This document shows, in pieces, positions 1 through 6,984 of a stretch of 26,453 bases of DNA (positions within the stretch are counted from its first letter, which is position 1; each line of letters begins with the position of its first letter). Location: NCBI GenBank assembly GCA_002436415.1, contig DJMA01000048.1, forward strand, positions 1 through 26,453, in the 5' to 3' direction. The stretch comes from Bdellovibrionaceae bacterium UBA6502 (lineage in GTDB: Bacteria > Bdellovibrionota > Bdellovibrionia > Bdellovibrionales > UBA840). The notes below the pieces were generated by a model. It saw only the letters and a list, made by a program, of their open reading frames with translations. It had not been told where the DNA came from and made no database searches. A program made the translations under genes and the position numbers.

Positions 1-2
1 TA

Positions 3-326
3 GAGCGATACCCGGAACTGAAAGAGCTTTACGCTTTCAAAGAAAGTTTACACGGCTTTTATCGAATCAAAGGTTACAAAAGAGCTCAGTCAGCATTAAC
101 TAAAATGACAGACAGAATGGCTAAATCGAAATTAAAGGAAATCAAAACACTGAGAAAAACTCTGATGAAATGGAGAAATGAGATCTTGAATTATTTTAAA
201 ACTGGAATTACAAATGCTCGAACCGAAGGCTTTAACAATGTCGCTAAGGTGTTGAAAAGAAACGGTTATGGTTATTCGAGCTTCGAAAATTACCGATTAA
301 GAGTGCTTAACTCTGCGATAACATAA
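3..326 (+). CDS. ISL3-family transposase, C-terminal part (5' end outside window)
   Basis: The reading frame is open from the left edge to the TAA at 324-326, so only the last 107 residues are seen. The end of the protein carries the block typical of DDE transposases of the ISL3 family (PF01610): a Trp-Arg-x-Glu-Ile-Leu-Asn-Tyr-Phe helix, then Asn-Ala-Arg-Thr-Glu-Gly-Phe-Asn-Asn, which carries the last catalytic Glu, then Lys-x-Leu-Lys-Arg-x-x-Tyr-Gly and a Phe-Glu-Asn-Tyr-Arg-Leu-Arg-Val-Leu ending. That is the normal C-terminus, so this end is not truncated. The enzyme would cut and join the element's ends. Whether the upstream part is intact cannot be judged here. The first ATG in frame (105) is internal and is not a start. 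Confidence 0.82.
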   Translation, partial: ERYPELKELYAFKESLHGFYRIKGYKRAQSALTKMTDRMAKSKLKEIKTLRKTLMKWRNEILNYFKTGITNARTEGFNNVAKVLKRNGYGYSSFENYRLRVLNSAIT

Positions 327-381
327 GGTTTTTAGGCGCACTACCCCTCGAATCGAGTAGAGCCGTAGAGCCCGTAGAGCC
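327..381. mobile_element. Probable right end of the ISL3-type insertion sequence
   Basis: Just after the transposase stop lie three near-tandem copies of GTAGAGCC (357-364, 365-372, 374-381). Read inward on the minus strand the end starts GGCTCTACGGGCTCTACGG, and GGCTCT is a common tip of ISL3-family inverted repeats. A short palindrome, CTCGAATCGAG (348-358), lies just inside. The left end is outside the window, so the boundary at 381 and any 8-bp target duplication cannot be confirmed. Confidence 0.5.
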
Positions 382-399
382 AAAATTTGCTGGAAAATA

Positions 400-425
400 A
401 AAAACCACTCAGATGAGTGGTTTTT
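400..425 (-). terminator. Intrinsic terminator of the tRNA-Pro gene
   Basis: A perfect 11-bp stem AAAAACCACTC/GAGTGGTTTTT with a 4-nt loop (411-414). Read on the minus strand it follows the tRNA 3' CCA by 2 nt and is followed by a T-rich stretch. The A/T symmetry means it could also stop readthrough from the insertion sequence on the plus strand. Confidence 0.85.
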
Positions 426-504
<79 letters not shown>

Positions 505-854
505 ACGGAGTTGAAAAAAAGACTAATTTTTAAGCCTGAATTTCTTTGTAAAACCTTAGTTTCACTTGAGAAATGGCAACTTAATGATCTCTGGCCTAAA
601 AGTCAAAAAGATATTGAGAAAAAGTTAATTTTTTAGACCATTGGTCCTTGCGCCTGGCGTTAAGTGGCCGAAAAGTGTTGCCGCGCTAAAAATGTCTAGA
701 TTTAATTAGGGGGTAAGGCTGAAATTGTGTCCAACTTAAACCTCTGGGATTTTCCTGGTGGGGACAGTTCAGCCTTGTAGAAACTAGAAGCTTCTTCATC
801 ATGTTAAGCATTTGATGAAAAAGTTATACAACTAGAAAACAACAAGGAGATTTT
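505..854. other. Intergenic region: tRNA-Pro promoter side and porin leader
   Basis: No convincing gene is seen. The left part should hold the minus-strand tRNA promoter; a TTTTACA block at 547-553 (minus strand) is the only candidate and is weak. The right part holds the long inverted repeat listed separately and the porin ribosome-binding site AAGGAG at 844-849. A TATACA at 825-830 could be a -10 box for the porin, but no matching -35 box stands out. Confidence 0.5.
715..776. other. 62-nt imperfect inverted repeat upstream of the porin gene
   Basis: AAGGCTGAA (715-723) pairs perfectly with TTCAGCCTT (768-776). After a small internal loop, TGTCC (728-732) pairs with GGACA (762-766), enclosing an apical region of about 29 nt. 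No T-run follows, so it is not a simple terminator. It lies 79 bp before the porin start and could be a structured 5' leader, a small RNA or an operator. I do not recognise an RNA family: there is no SRP tetraloop and no known riboswitch core. Confidence 0.5.
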
Positions 855-2057
855 ATGAAAAAGCTACTAGTAGGAATCGCAGCCCTATCTATTGGCGCAA
901 CTGCGAATGCAGATGTGAAATTTAGCGGAGACACTATGCTTCGTTACACAAACATTTCGAATGCTGATGGAGTTAAAGATTCTAACTCTGAAGGATTCAA
1001 AATGTGGAACAACCTTATGGTTGACGGAAACAAAGGTGAGAACCTTGGTTACCACCTACAACTTAGACACGTAGATGCTTTCGGTTCTAGCCTTAACGTT
1101 CAACCTTCTGCTGTTGATGGTGCGGCTAACCCACAAGAAAACGATCTAATGTACGTACAAGAAGCTAACGCTACTGTTAAAGTTGGTGAGAACGGAGCTT
1201 TCACTTTCGGTCGTTCTAGCCTTGAGCTTAACAATGGTGAGCTAGTTTCAAAACAGCCGTTCCAAGATACTCAAGTAGCTTTCGATGGTATGCGCTACGT
1301 TCACGATGCTGATTGGGGTCGTTTAGGTTTCGCTTATTCTGTAGCTGGTGACACTGGTTCTGCTACTTCTAAGTTCCGTGCTTTATCTTACACTTTCAAA
1401 AACATGCCTTCTGCTATCTCTAACTTAGAGTTGCATTATGTTGCTAACAATGCTGATAGTGCTCTTGCAGCTACTACTGGTACTGAGAGAGTATGGGTTG
1501 GTTTAAACGCTGGTGGTGAAGCTGGAATGTTTGACTACGTTTTAGACGTTGAAAACTTCACTGGTAAAACTCAAGCTGGCGCTGACATGAAAGCAATGAT
1601 GATGCACTTAGAATTAGGTCTTCGTTTCTCTGCTATGGATTCTCGTGCTTACTTAGTTTACCATGATGATGGTGCTACTGAGGATTCTGCTTACGATCCA
1701 TTATACTATTCTAAACACAAATACTCTGGTCGTTCAGATGTTCTTCAATGGGGTAACTTAAATGAAATCGCTCTTGGTTACACTTTAAAGCCTATGGCTG
1801 ACAGTGTTGCTGGTGTTTCTTACCACATGTTCAAAGCTTCTTCTAAAGACCAAAACGTAACTACTCAAGGTGGAACTACGATCACTACTTCTTCTGAAGA
1901 CGATCTTGGTTCTGAAATTGACCTTTGGTACACTCAAAACTTCACAAGCGGTTTATACCTTACTGCTGAGTTGACTATGTTCAGCCCTGGTGATGCTTTC
2001 GGTACTAACGATGAGTCTGTTCAAAGACTAATGGTTGAAACTGGTTTTGATTTCTAA
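855..2057 (+). CDS. Outer-membrane beta-barrel porin-like protein, probably abundant
   Basis: A 400-residue exported protein. Residues 1-19 form a classical signal peptide (MKKLL start, Ala-Asn-Ala cleavage before Asp-Val-Lys-Phe). The mature part is rich in alternating polar/aromatic strands and Gly/Asn/Asp turns, and ends in Gly-Phe-Asp-Phe; a C-terminal Phe is the usual recognition signal for BAM-dependent barrels. The length fits a 16-stranded general or substrate-specific porin, but I cannot name the substrate. The start is fixed by AAGGAG 5 nt before ATG. Codon use is strongly biased toward TCT, GCT, GGT, ACT and CTT, much more than in neighbouring genes, which suggests very high expression. 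It has its own terminator, so it is monocistronic. What is seen: signal peptide, terminal Phe, codon bias. Porin function is inferred. Confidence 0.75.
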   Translation: MKKLLVGIAALSIGATANADVKFSGDTMLRYTNISNADGVKDSNSEGFKMWNNLMVDGNKGENLGYHLQLRHVDAFGSSLNVQPSAVDGAANPQENDLMYVQEANATVKVGENGAFTFGRSSLELNNGELVSKQPFQDTQVAFDGMRYVHDADWGRLGFAYSVAGDTGSATSKFRALSYTFKNMPSAISNLELHYVANNADSALAATTGTERVWVGLNAGGEAGMFDYVLDVENFTGKTQAGADMKAMMMHLELGLRFSAMDSRAYLVYHDDGATEDSAYDPLYYSKHKYSGRSDVLQWGNLNEIALGYTLKPMADSVAGVSYHMFKASSKDQNVTTQGGTTITTSSEDDLGSEIDLWYTQNFTSGLYLTAELTMFSPGDAFGTNDESVQRLMVETGFDF

Positions 2058-2083
2058 TTGAAATTAAAATTAATTTTCAAAAG

Positions 2084-2111
2084 ACGCTGCCCATTGGGTG
2101 GCGTTTTTTTT
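2084..2111 (+). terminator. Intrinsic terminator of the porin gene
   Basis: A 9-bp stem ACGCTGCCC/GGGTGGCGT (two G-U pairs) with loop ATT, followed by a run of eight T. It sits 27 bp after the porin stop codon. Confidence 0.88.
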
Positions 2112-2277
2112 GTTCAAAATTCGGTTTTTTTGAATGTTGTAATCTAATTTTGATTACTTGATTGTCCGAAATTTGTCTGGCTCCAACTATGGTTCCGATA
2201 TATGGATTTCTTGTGGTCTATTTTGTGTTTTGGCAGGAAACCTAGTTTGCATCCTACTCTGTAAAAGGGAGGTGCTT

Positions 2278-2712
2278 ATGAAATTAAGCCTTTTAATGTT
2301 ACTGTCGTCCGTGTTTTTATCTGCTTGTGCTAGTAGTAGTCTTACTCGCTACAAACCAATTTTAGCAAATAATGAAAAATTCCAAGAAGTGGGCTTTGAA
2401 GAAAGTGAGTTAGATGTAGATGTCTGTATTTCAAAGGTTGATGCTCACTATGATAACTATAAAGCAGATCGCACTAAAAAAGCTGCCGTACGTGGTGGAA
2501 TTAAAGGTGCTGGCTTTGGTGCAATTGTGGGTTTGGCCACAGGTGGAGGGGATGAGTTTGTAAAGACCACGGCTGGCGGTGCTGCCATTGGTGCTGGAGC
2601 TGCTACTTATGATGAACAAACTAGAAGTCATTTATACCAAGATAAAAATATAAAGTCTGATATTGCCGCCTGTTTGGCTTCTAAGGGTTATGAAATTAAT
2701 GGCTGGAGGTAA
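2278..2712 (+). CDS. Glycine-zipper lipoprotein, unknown function
   Basis: A 144-residue lipoprotein. The signal sequence ends in the lipobox Leu-Ser-Ala-Cys with Cys17 as the lipidated residue; Ser follows at +2, consistent with outer-membrane sorting by general Lol rules. Residues about 80-115 form two short Gly/Ala-rich stretches (RGGIKGAGFGAIVG and AGGAAIGAGAA) separated by a charged loop, the glycine-zipper layout seen in many envelope proteins that insert or oligomerise in membranes. A Cys near the C-terminus lies in an Ala-Cys-Leu-x-x-Lys-Gly-Tyr-Glu block. The frame is open further upstream, but the ATG at 2278 has GGGAGG 5 nt before it and begins a proper signal peptide, so this start is preferred. 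Specific role unknown. Confidence 0.78.
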   Translation: MKLSLLMLLSSVFLSACASSSLTRYKPILANNEKFQEVGFEESELDVDVCISKVDAHYDNYKADRTKKAAVRGGIKGAGFGAIVGLATGGGDEFVKTTAGGAAIGAGAATYDEQTRSHLYQDKNIKSDIAACLASKGYEINGWR

Positions 2713-2728
2713 GCCTAGGTCTTAGTTT

Positions 2729-2758
2729 TTGACAGAGCATAGCTAGCCCTGCGATAAT
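2729..2758 (+). promoter_or_regulatory. Near-consensus sigma-70 promoter with extended -10
   Basis: TTGACA (2729-2734), an 18-bp spacer, and GATAAT (2753-2758), with TGC just before the -10 box (extended -10). Transcription would start about 7 nt after the -10 box, that is at or next to the ATG at 2765. No Shine-Dalgarno sequence lies between the promoter and that ATG, so a leaderless mRNA is predicted. Confidence 0.72.
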
Positions 2759-2764
2759 GTTTGT

Positions 2765-3292
2765 ATGGCTAGTTTTGCTCAAAAATACATGTTTTTAGTT
2801 CTTGTTCTTAGTATTTCGTCCTCTAATTTGTGGGCAAGGTCTTATAAAATCAAACTCGATGATAAAATGCTTAGTAGCGTAAATCAGTTATTGGATAAAA
2901 CCACTGATTTTCATCAAGCTTTGTACTCACAAAAGCAAGATCAGATCAAAAAAGAAATTGTAGAAATGAACCTAAATATTGATAGCCTATTAAAAAATAT
3001 GGGTGATTTTCAGGTGCAGAATCAGGCGATGCATTTAAAAAGGATTTTAAAAAGTACCAAAAACTATTTAGAAACCTATCAAAATATCTCTGGAGAAGAA
3101 TCTCGAAAAACCAATTTAAAAAAAGCTTTTAGCCAAATGGTACAGTTAATTCGCATGTATCAGGTGGATAAAAAATATCGTGTATTTTACTGTAAAGACG
3201 ATAACAGCGAGTGGATTCAAGAGGGATGGAAAGCAAAAAATCCCATCCACCCACAAAAACACGGTGCTTGTGGCCAAAGGGCGTATCGGTAA
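2765..3292 (+). CDS. Exported alpha-helical protein of unknown function
   Basis: 175 residues. Residues 1-24 look like a signal peptide (short polar start, FLVLVLSI core, Leu-Trp-Ala before Arg-Ser-Tyr). The middle (about 35-145) is rich in charged heptad-like helices with many Gln, Lys and Leu. The C-terminal 35 residues contain a distinct Cys-containing block, Phe-Tyr-Cys-Lys-Asp near residue 143 and His-Gly-Ala-Cys-Gly near residue 168, so one disulphide is possible in the periplasm. No known domain is recognised. The ATG at 2765 has no Shine-Dalgarno but lies where transcription from the strong promoter should begin. The downstream gene begins directly after its TAA with no spacer, so the two are an operon and probably translationally coupled. 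Confidence 0.7.
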   Translation: MASFAQKYMFLVLVLSISSSNLWARSYKIKLDDKMLSSVNQLLDKTTDFHQALYSQKQDQIKKEIVEMNLNIDSLLKNMGDFQVQNQAMHLKRILKSTKNYLETYQNISGEESRKTNLKKAFSQMVQLIRMYQVDKKYRVFYCKDDNSEWIQEGWKAKNPIHPQKHGACGQRAYR

Positions 3293-3907
3293 ATGGATCG
3301 CTTTCTGCAAAGCCTACCAAATGGTTTAGTAGCTACGGGAGCCGTAGTCATTTTTATTTTACTCCTTTTACAAATGAATCCATTTCACACGGCTTGTGAT
3401 TCACAAATCAATTTGTTGAAAGAAAAGCTGAATCCCGCTTTTTTTACCAAGGCTGATCCGAAACGCCCAGATATTATTCCAGCAAGTCTTTACAGTAAGT
3501 ACAAAGAACGCTGTATGAAAGGGGCTAGTCAGGGTTCCTGCCTCCAGTGGTTTGAGTCACTCAAAAGGTTAGACAGTGAGTTGTTAAGCTCACCATCTAC
3601 TTGTACAGCAGACATTCTAGCGATCAGTGAGATCTCTAAAATATTGACCGAGTCACTACAAATAATGGTGCGCCTTGCTTGGGGGCCGAAAGCTCCTGAG
3701 AGTGCTTATGATAAAAACTCTTGGTTTCAAAATTTTCATCTTAGAAGTTTTTGTAATTTACGAGATTGGTACTCTAGTGCCAAAGGCAAAGAGGCTTGGA
3801 TTGATTTGAGAGAGTCCTTAATGGACGAACTCCCTGGGGCAAGTGAACTTAGTCGTAAAGAGGTATGGTCTCGAAGTATCTTGAGTACAAGTTGCAGTAG
3901 CTTGTAG
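3293..3907 (+). CDS. Membrane-anchored Cys-rich envelope protein, unknown function
   Basis: 204 residues. One N-terminal hydrophobic segment (about residues 12-27, LVATGAVVIFILLLLQ) follows a short N-terminus with one Asp and one Arg, so it is a signal anchor or an uncleaved signal. The rest is soluble and presumably periplasmic. It carries several Cys residues (at about 35, 74, 83, 103 and 153, and near the C-terminus) that could form disulphides. The ATG abuts the TAA of the preceding gene (TAAATG) and no clear ribosome-binding site of its own is seen, so translation probably depends on termination of the upstream gene. The two products may work together. No family is recognised. Confidence 0.68.
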   Translation: MDRFLQSLPNGLVATGAVVIFILLLLQMNPFHTACDSQINLLKEKLNPAFFTKADPKRPDIIPASLYSKYKERCMKGASQGSCLQWFESLKRLDSELLSSPSTCTADILAISEISKILTESLQIMVRLAWGPKAPESAYDKNSWFQNFHLRSFCNLRDWYSSAKGKEAWIDLRESLMDELPGASELSRKEVWSRSILSTSCSSL

Positions 3908-4211
3908 AGCTAGCTTATTTTTTTCTAATCCATGAGATTTTCTAAGAAAACTTGTTGAGAATGTTAGTTCTATTTTAAGTAGAGCTAGGAATTCTTTTCG
4001 AGAACAAACTTTGATCAAGCTAGTATTTATTTGTGTGAACTTGTTTAGGAGAGAATCGACTCAACCAAAGGAGAAAGAATTCTCTTACTATCTTTTAATG
4101 CCTTCTAAGGAGTTTAATTATAGCTTATCCTTGTGGCTTTTTTATGCCTTAAACTTTAAGGTGCCTCTAGGTATGTGTGTAGATATATTGATAAGGCCTG
4201 TTTAAAAAGAA
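3908..4211. other. Intergenic region between convergent genes
   Basis: AT-rich stretch with no convincing gene. A 64-codon frame at 4011-4205 needs a TTG start without a ribosome-binding site and has no recognisable features, so it is not called. The only clear signal is the terminator that follows. Confidence 0.5.
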
Positions 4212-4239
4212 AAAAAGAGAGCTTCCAAGCTCTCTTTTT
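4212..4239. terminator. Bidirectional intrinsic terminator
   Basis: A perfect 13-bp stem AAAAAGAGAGCTT/AAGCTCTCTTTTT with a CC loop. The T-run is on both strands, so it serves the plus-strand two-gene unit to the left (although 300 bp away) and the minus-strand gene ending at 4295. Confidence 0.9.
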
Positions 4240-4294
4240 TGGGTCTTATTCTAGTAAATGTTTATTGATAATATATTTTTACTAAAAAGCTGAT

Positions 4295-5668
4295 TTAAAT
4301 TTGAGAGTTCCATTCTGAATAATCAACTCTTTCTTCCAATGGTAATATTCCTAACAATTTATCTTTTTCTTCAATCTCTTCGATAAATATGTGCTCATTG
4401 AGAATTCTTGCTTTCAATCCGCTCAAATAAACTTTATTAAAGTTTCCTTTTTTAATATGCTTATAAGCTACTTGAGCAAATTGATTAGCATTGAAATTAG
4501 TCATTTCAATTAATGCTTTTTCTAAATCATATCTTTCCTGCTTTTTCATTCCAGAGTTTGAAAGAACATAAAAGATTTCAACAAACTTAAAATAATCTTC
4601 TTCGCGATCCAATTGATATTTTTGAGCTTGCTTTGGTAAAATACTTGCCGCTTTAATTATAGTTGTTAAGCCTGGAATCTCTTCAATAGCTCGATGAGGT
4701 GATATGAAAATCAGGTCCAACAGAGTTTCTCTGGAAAAAAGAAGATCTTCAATGCTTAAGCCTTCATCGATAAATCGTTTGCTACTTGCTTGATGAAGAT
4801 TCAAATAGTCAACAGGTGTTTTAGGACTAAGAATGCTAATATGAGCTCCTCTTTCTTTGTGAAAAAAGTCTTTAAAGTTTTCTAGGCTTAAGTTAGCAAC
4901 AGCGAGTGTACAGGTTTCAGAATCAGCCTTTTCGCCGACACAGGCTTTATCAAAGTAATAGTCAGTGTTGAAATCTAAATTGGCCATATGCAAGCTTCTC
5001 TTAGCAAATTGCATTGAAGCCTGGCTGGCATCAAAAGAAAACAAAGAGTACACAATATCATTAATGAGCTGGTTTTTATTCGGCATAGGATTTTCACCAA
5101 ACTCAGGATGAAAAAGTTCAGAAACATAAACCGCAGAAATCGCTTTTTCCGAGTAAGCTTCTTTTCCAGGGATTTTGTTACCAAATTGGCTTGCGTAAAT
5201 CATTTGTTCGTTTAAATCGATTTGAAATAAAGCATTTAATTTTTCACTTTGGATGGGGTCGATAAATGTAAAAGTACCTGGTTGATCATTTAATGAATTA
5301 GCACTGGCAGACATTTTAATATATGGCGTAATGCAAACACTGCTGTTCTTTTCTGTGTAACGAATTTGATTGTAAGCGACGATGTTGATTGTTTTTAAAT
5401 TTTCTAGAGCTCTAGTTGCTGAAGGAAGCTTTTCTCTAAACTCTATAGCTGAAATCCTTCTTGTACAATAAGGCCCTTGTAAGGATGTCGGCATGCCATT
5501 GTACTCTCTAGAGTTACCGCCTTCGGCTCCTTTAAAGCTTGTCGTTTGCTGTTGCTTCCAAGTTGCTGTTTGATTGTTTTGTCCAGCATTTAAATTTGGC
5601 AAAGCCAACAGGCTCAGGCCTAAACTTAATGATACAATTTTTTTCAAGTTCTTCATTGGTAGTTTCAT
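4295..5668 (-). CDS. Secreted protein of unknown function paired with a TIGR02147-type regulator
   Basis: 457 residues. Residues 1-28 are a signal peptide (Lys-rich start, SLGLSLLALPNLNA, cut before Gly-Gln-Asn). The mature part starts with a low-complexity Gln/Thr/Asn stretch, then a folded region with four Cys (residues 68 and 112, and two near 245-255) and a largely helical C-terminal half. No catalytic motif or known domain is recognised. The ATG lies 12 nt after the stop of the regulator gene. Its AGGAG overlaps that stop (TAAGGAG), so the two genes form one transcript with coupled translation. The context suggests that the upstream regulator and this exported protein act in one process. 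A second ATG four codons in is possible, but spacing favours the first. Confidence 0.75.
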   Translation of the reverse strand: MKLPMKNLKKIVSLSLGLSLLALPNLNAGQNNQTATWKQQQTTSFKGAEGGNSREYNGMPTSLQGPYCTRRISAIEFREKLPSATRALENLKTINIVAYNQIRYTEKNSSVCITPYIKMSASANSLNDQPGTFTFIDPIQSEKLNALFQIDLNEQMIYASQFGNKIPGKEAYSEKAISAVYVSELFHPEFGENPMPNKNQLINDIVYSLFSFDASQASMQFAKRSLHMANLDFNTDYYFDKACVGEKADSETCTLAVANLSLENFKDFFHKERGAHISILSPKTPVDYLNLHQASSKRFIDEGLSIEDLLFSRETLLDLIFISPHRAIEEIPGLTTIIKAASILPKQAQKYQLDREEDYFKFVEIFYVLSNSGMKKQERYDLEKALIEMTNFNANQFAQVAYKHIKKGNFNKVYLSGLKARILNEHIFIEEIEEKDKLLGILPLEERVDYSEWNSQI

Positions 5669-5680
5669 TTTAATATCTCC

Positions 5681-6442
5681 TTAATTATCTATCTTTTGGT
5701 TTAGTGGAAATAAGTTAGTTGTGATCCCGTAGACCATATCTCTTTTTTTAGATTTGGTTTCGATGAGCTCCGCGATTTCTCTACGAGTTCGTTTTAATAT
5801 TTCCTTTATTTCAGGGATCAAGTCTGTATCCATCGCGCTAATGTATGAGGCATGATCCTTGTTTTCTATTGGTTCATTCATAATGGATTGGGAAGATTTT
5901 CTTCCTAAAAGAAGCTGGTAGTTTTTTAAGGACTCTGCTTCAAAGTTTGGGGAGAGGTAGGTACTGGTAAAACCTGTTTTATTCACCCAATTACCATTGT
6001 TTTGTTTTTCTAGCTTTCCAGTTTTAAAAAGTTTTTCTAATTTGTCTTCTGCTTCTAAGGTGCTTAATCCAAAAGTATCTGCGACAAACTTAACACTCGG
6101 TTCAAATTTATGAAGGTAGGTGAGTTCTAAGATTGCGTCAAAAATCCAATCCGAGTGAAAAGAGATCTCAGAGCGATCAACTTTTTCAAAAGTAGTATTA
6201 CGGTTGTTAATCATGCTATCGAGTTTTTCAGACTCTAGCCCTAGTCGAATTCCCAAGTTAGCCATATATTTTTCGCTAGGTTTCCTTGCACCACGAATGA
6301 TTTTTGCCAAGGTTGAATCATTCACGCCAAGGCTTTGTGCGAAAGCTCTCATCGAATACTGAGGATTCTTTTTCAAACGTTCCAAGTACTCTGTACGAAG
6401 GTGCTCGATAAATTGATTGCGTGTTTTTGTGTTTGTTTCCAT
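5681..6442 (-). CDS. TIGR02147-family HTH protein (DUF4423-type), probable transcription regulator
   Basis: 253 residues. The N-terminal 70 residues form a Cro/C1-like helix-turn-helix: SMRAFAQSLGVNDSTLAKII (30-49) is the HTH, followed by Arg-Lys-Pro-Ser. The remainder matches the layout of TIGR02147/DUF4423 proteins, with a winged-helix-like middle (about 100-155, PSVKFVADTFGLSTLEAEDKL) and a C-terminal segment with Ile-Lys-Glu-Ile-Leu-Lys-Arg-Thr-Arg-Arg-Glu-Ile. This family is expanded in Bdellovibrio relatives and Fibrobacteres, and its members often sit beside exported proteins. It is the first gene of a two-gene transcript with the secreted protein. AAGG lies only 1-2 nt before the ATG, too close to serve as a normal ribosome-binding site; see the leaderless finding. 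DNA binding is inferred from the HTH. Confidence 0.82.
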   Translation of the reverse strand: METNTKTRNQFIEHLRTEYLERLKKNPQYSMRAFAQSLGVNDSTLAKIIRGARKPSEKYMANLGIRLGLESEKLDSMINNRNTTFEKVDRSEISFHSDWIFDAILELTYLHKFEPSVKFVADTFGLSTLEAEDKLEKLFKTGKLEKQNNGNWVNKTGFTSTYLSPNFEAESLKNYQLLLGRKSSQSIMNEPIENKDHASYISAMDTDLIPEIKEILKRTRREIAELIETKSKKRDMVYGITTNLFPLNQKIDN

Positions 6443-6633
6443 GCCTTAGTTATACAAGTAAAAAGGCTTTACTCAGAGCTAATTGTCCTCAAAATGCGGC
6501 ATTTCTTGTCGCGGCAATTTTTAATGAAACTAGTTCATGACTGTAAAATTCTTAGACATAGGTTTTCAGACTTTTTGCAGAAAAATCACCCTTTTTCCTC
6601 TGAATATTTTCGTTCTTAGAAGAAAGAAATAAA
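6443..6633. other. Promoter-side intergenic region of the regulator gene
   Basis: No gene is seen. On the minus strand TATAAC (6449-6454) is a candidate -10 box 6 nt before the regulator ATG, without a clear -35 box. The remainder up to the repeat elements holds no recognisable signal. Confidence 0.4.
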
Positions 6634-6758
6634 AAAACTTCTGGCCAAAATTGCAGATAAACATAAGCTAGATTACTAGATTACTAGATTACTAGATTAC
6701 TAGATTACTAGATTACTAGATTACTAGATTACTAGATTACTGGATTACTAGAGTATTA
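6634..6758 (-). mobile_element. Degenerate MITE-like copy with expanded octamer repeat
   Basis: Read on the minus strand, the right arm (TGTTTATCTGCAATTTTGGCCAG, ending near 6641) resembles the right arm of the intact element at 9832-9856 (TGTTTCTATCCGCAATTAAG followed by TGGGTCAG). The octamer array lies directly inside it, in the same place as in the other two copies. The other half is missing or has been replaced by a second element that begins at 6759. Confidence 0.5.
6669..6751. repeat. Tandem octamer repeat (TAGATTAC), about 10 copies
   Basis: Nine perfect copies of TAGATTAC from 6669 to 6740, one variant TGGATTAC (6741-6748) and a partial unit. Being noncoding and period 8 it cannot frameshift a protein, but copy number should vary by slippage. 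It lies about 230 bp upstream of the regulator gene start and about 230 bp downstream of the membrane-protein gene end. Confidence 0.95.
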
Positions 6759-6872
6759 TAAACGGCCCCTTTAATTGCGAAAAGGCTTTAATAGCTACTG
6801 GAAAATGTTTGTTCTAGGGAAGTTTCCCGAGCTTTGATCTTCCTTACTGCACAGTTAAAAGAGCCAGTTTTA
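6759..6872. mobile_element. Short MITE-like derivative (about 114 bp)
   Basis: The left end TAAACGGCCCCTTTAATTGCG resembles TAAACTGGCTCACTTAATTG of the intact element. The right end, reverse-complemented, reads TAAAACTGGCTCTTTTAACT, so the ends form degenerate terminal inverted repeats. The interior is unlike the other copies. No coding potential. Confidence 0.5.
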
Positions 6873-6984
6873 AAATACTTCTATGTATTTCACTTACTCT
6901 AAAGTAAAAAAAACTTCAGCCTTTTAACTTATGATCATTTGTAATTTAAGTACATGATGTCTTAGCGGAGCGGACTATATCAAA

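Noticed and set aside
715..776. SRP RNA, 6S RNA or a known riboswitch
   Set aside because: The conserved SRP loop, 6S bubble and riboswitch cores I know are absent; only a plain inverted repeat is supported.
2158..2277. N-terminal extension of the glycine-zipper lipoprotein
   Set aside because: No start with a ribosome-binding site; the ATG at 2278 has GGGAGG and a proper lipoprotein signal.
4011..4205. 64-codon plus-strand frame
   Set aside because: TTG start without ribosome-binding site; composition looks like random AT-rich DNA.
6335..6619. 94-codon plus-strand frame
   Set aside because: Antisense to the HTH-coding part of the regulator and to its promoter; Cys/His-rich random-looking translation.
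6669..6751. CRISPR array
   Set aside because: The unit is 8 bp and directly tandem, with no spacers and no cas genes; it is a microsatellite.
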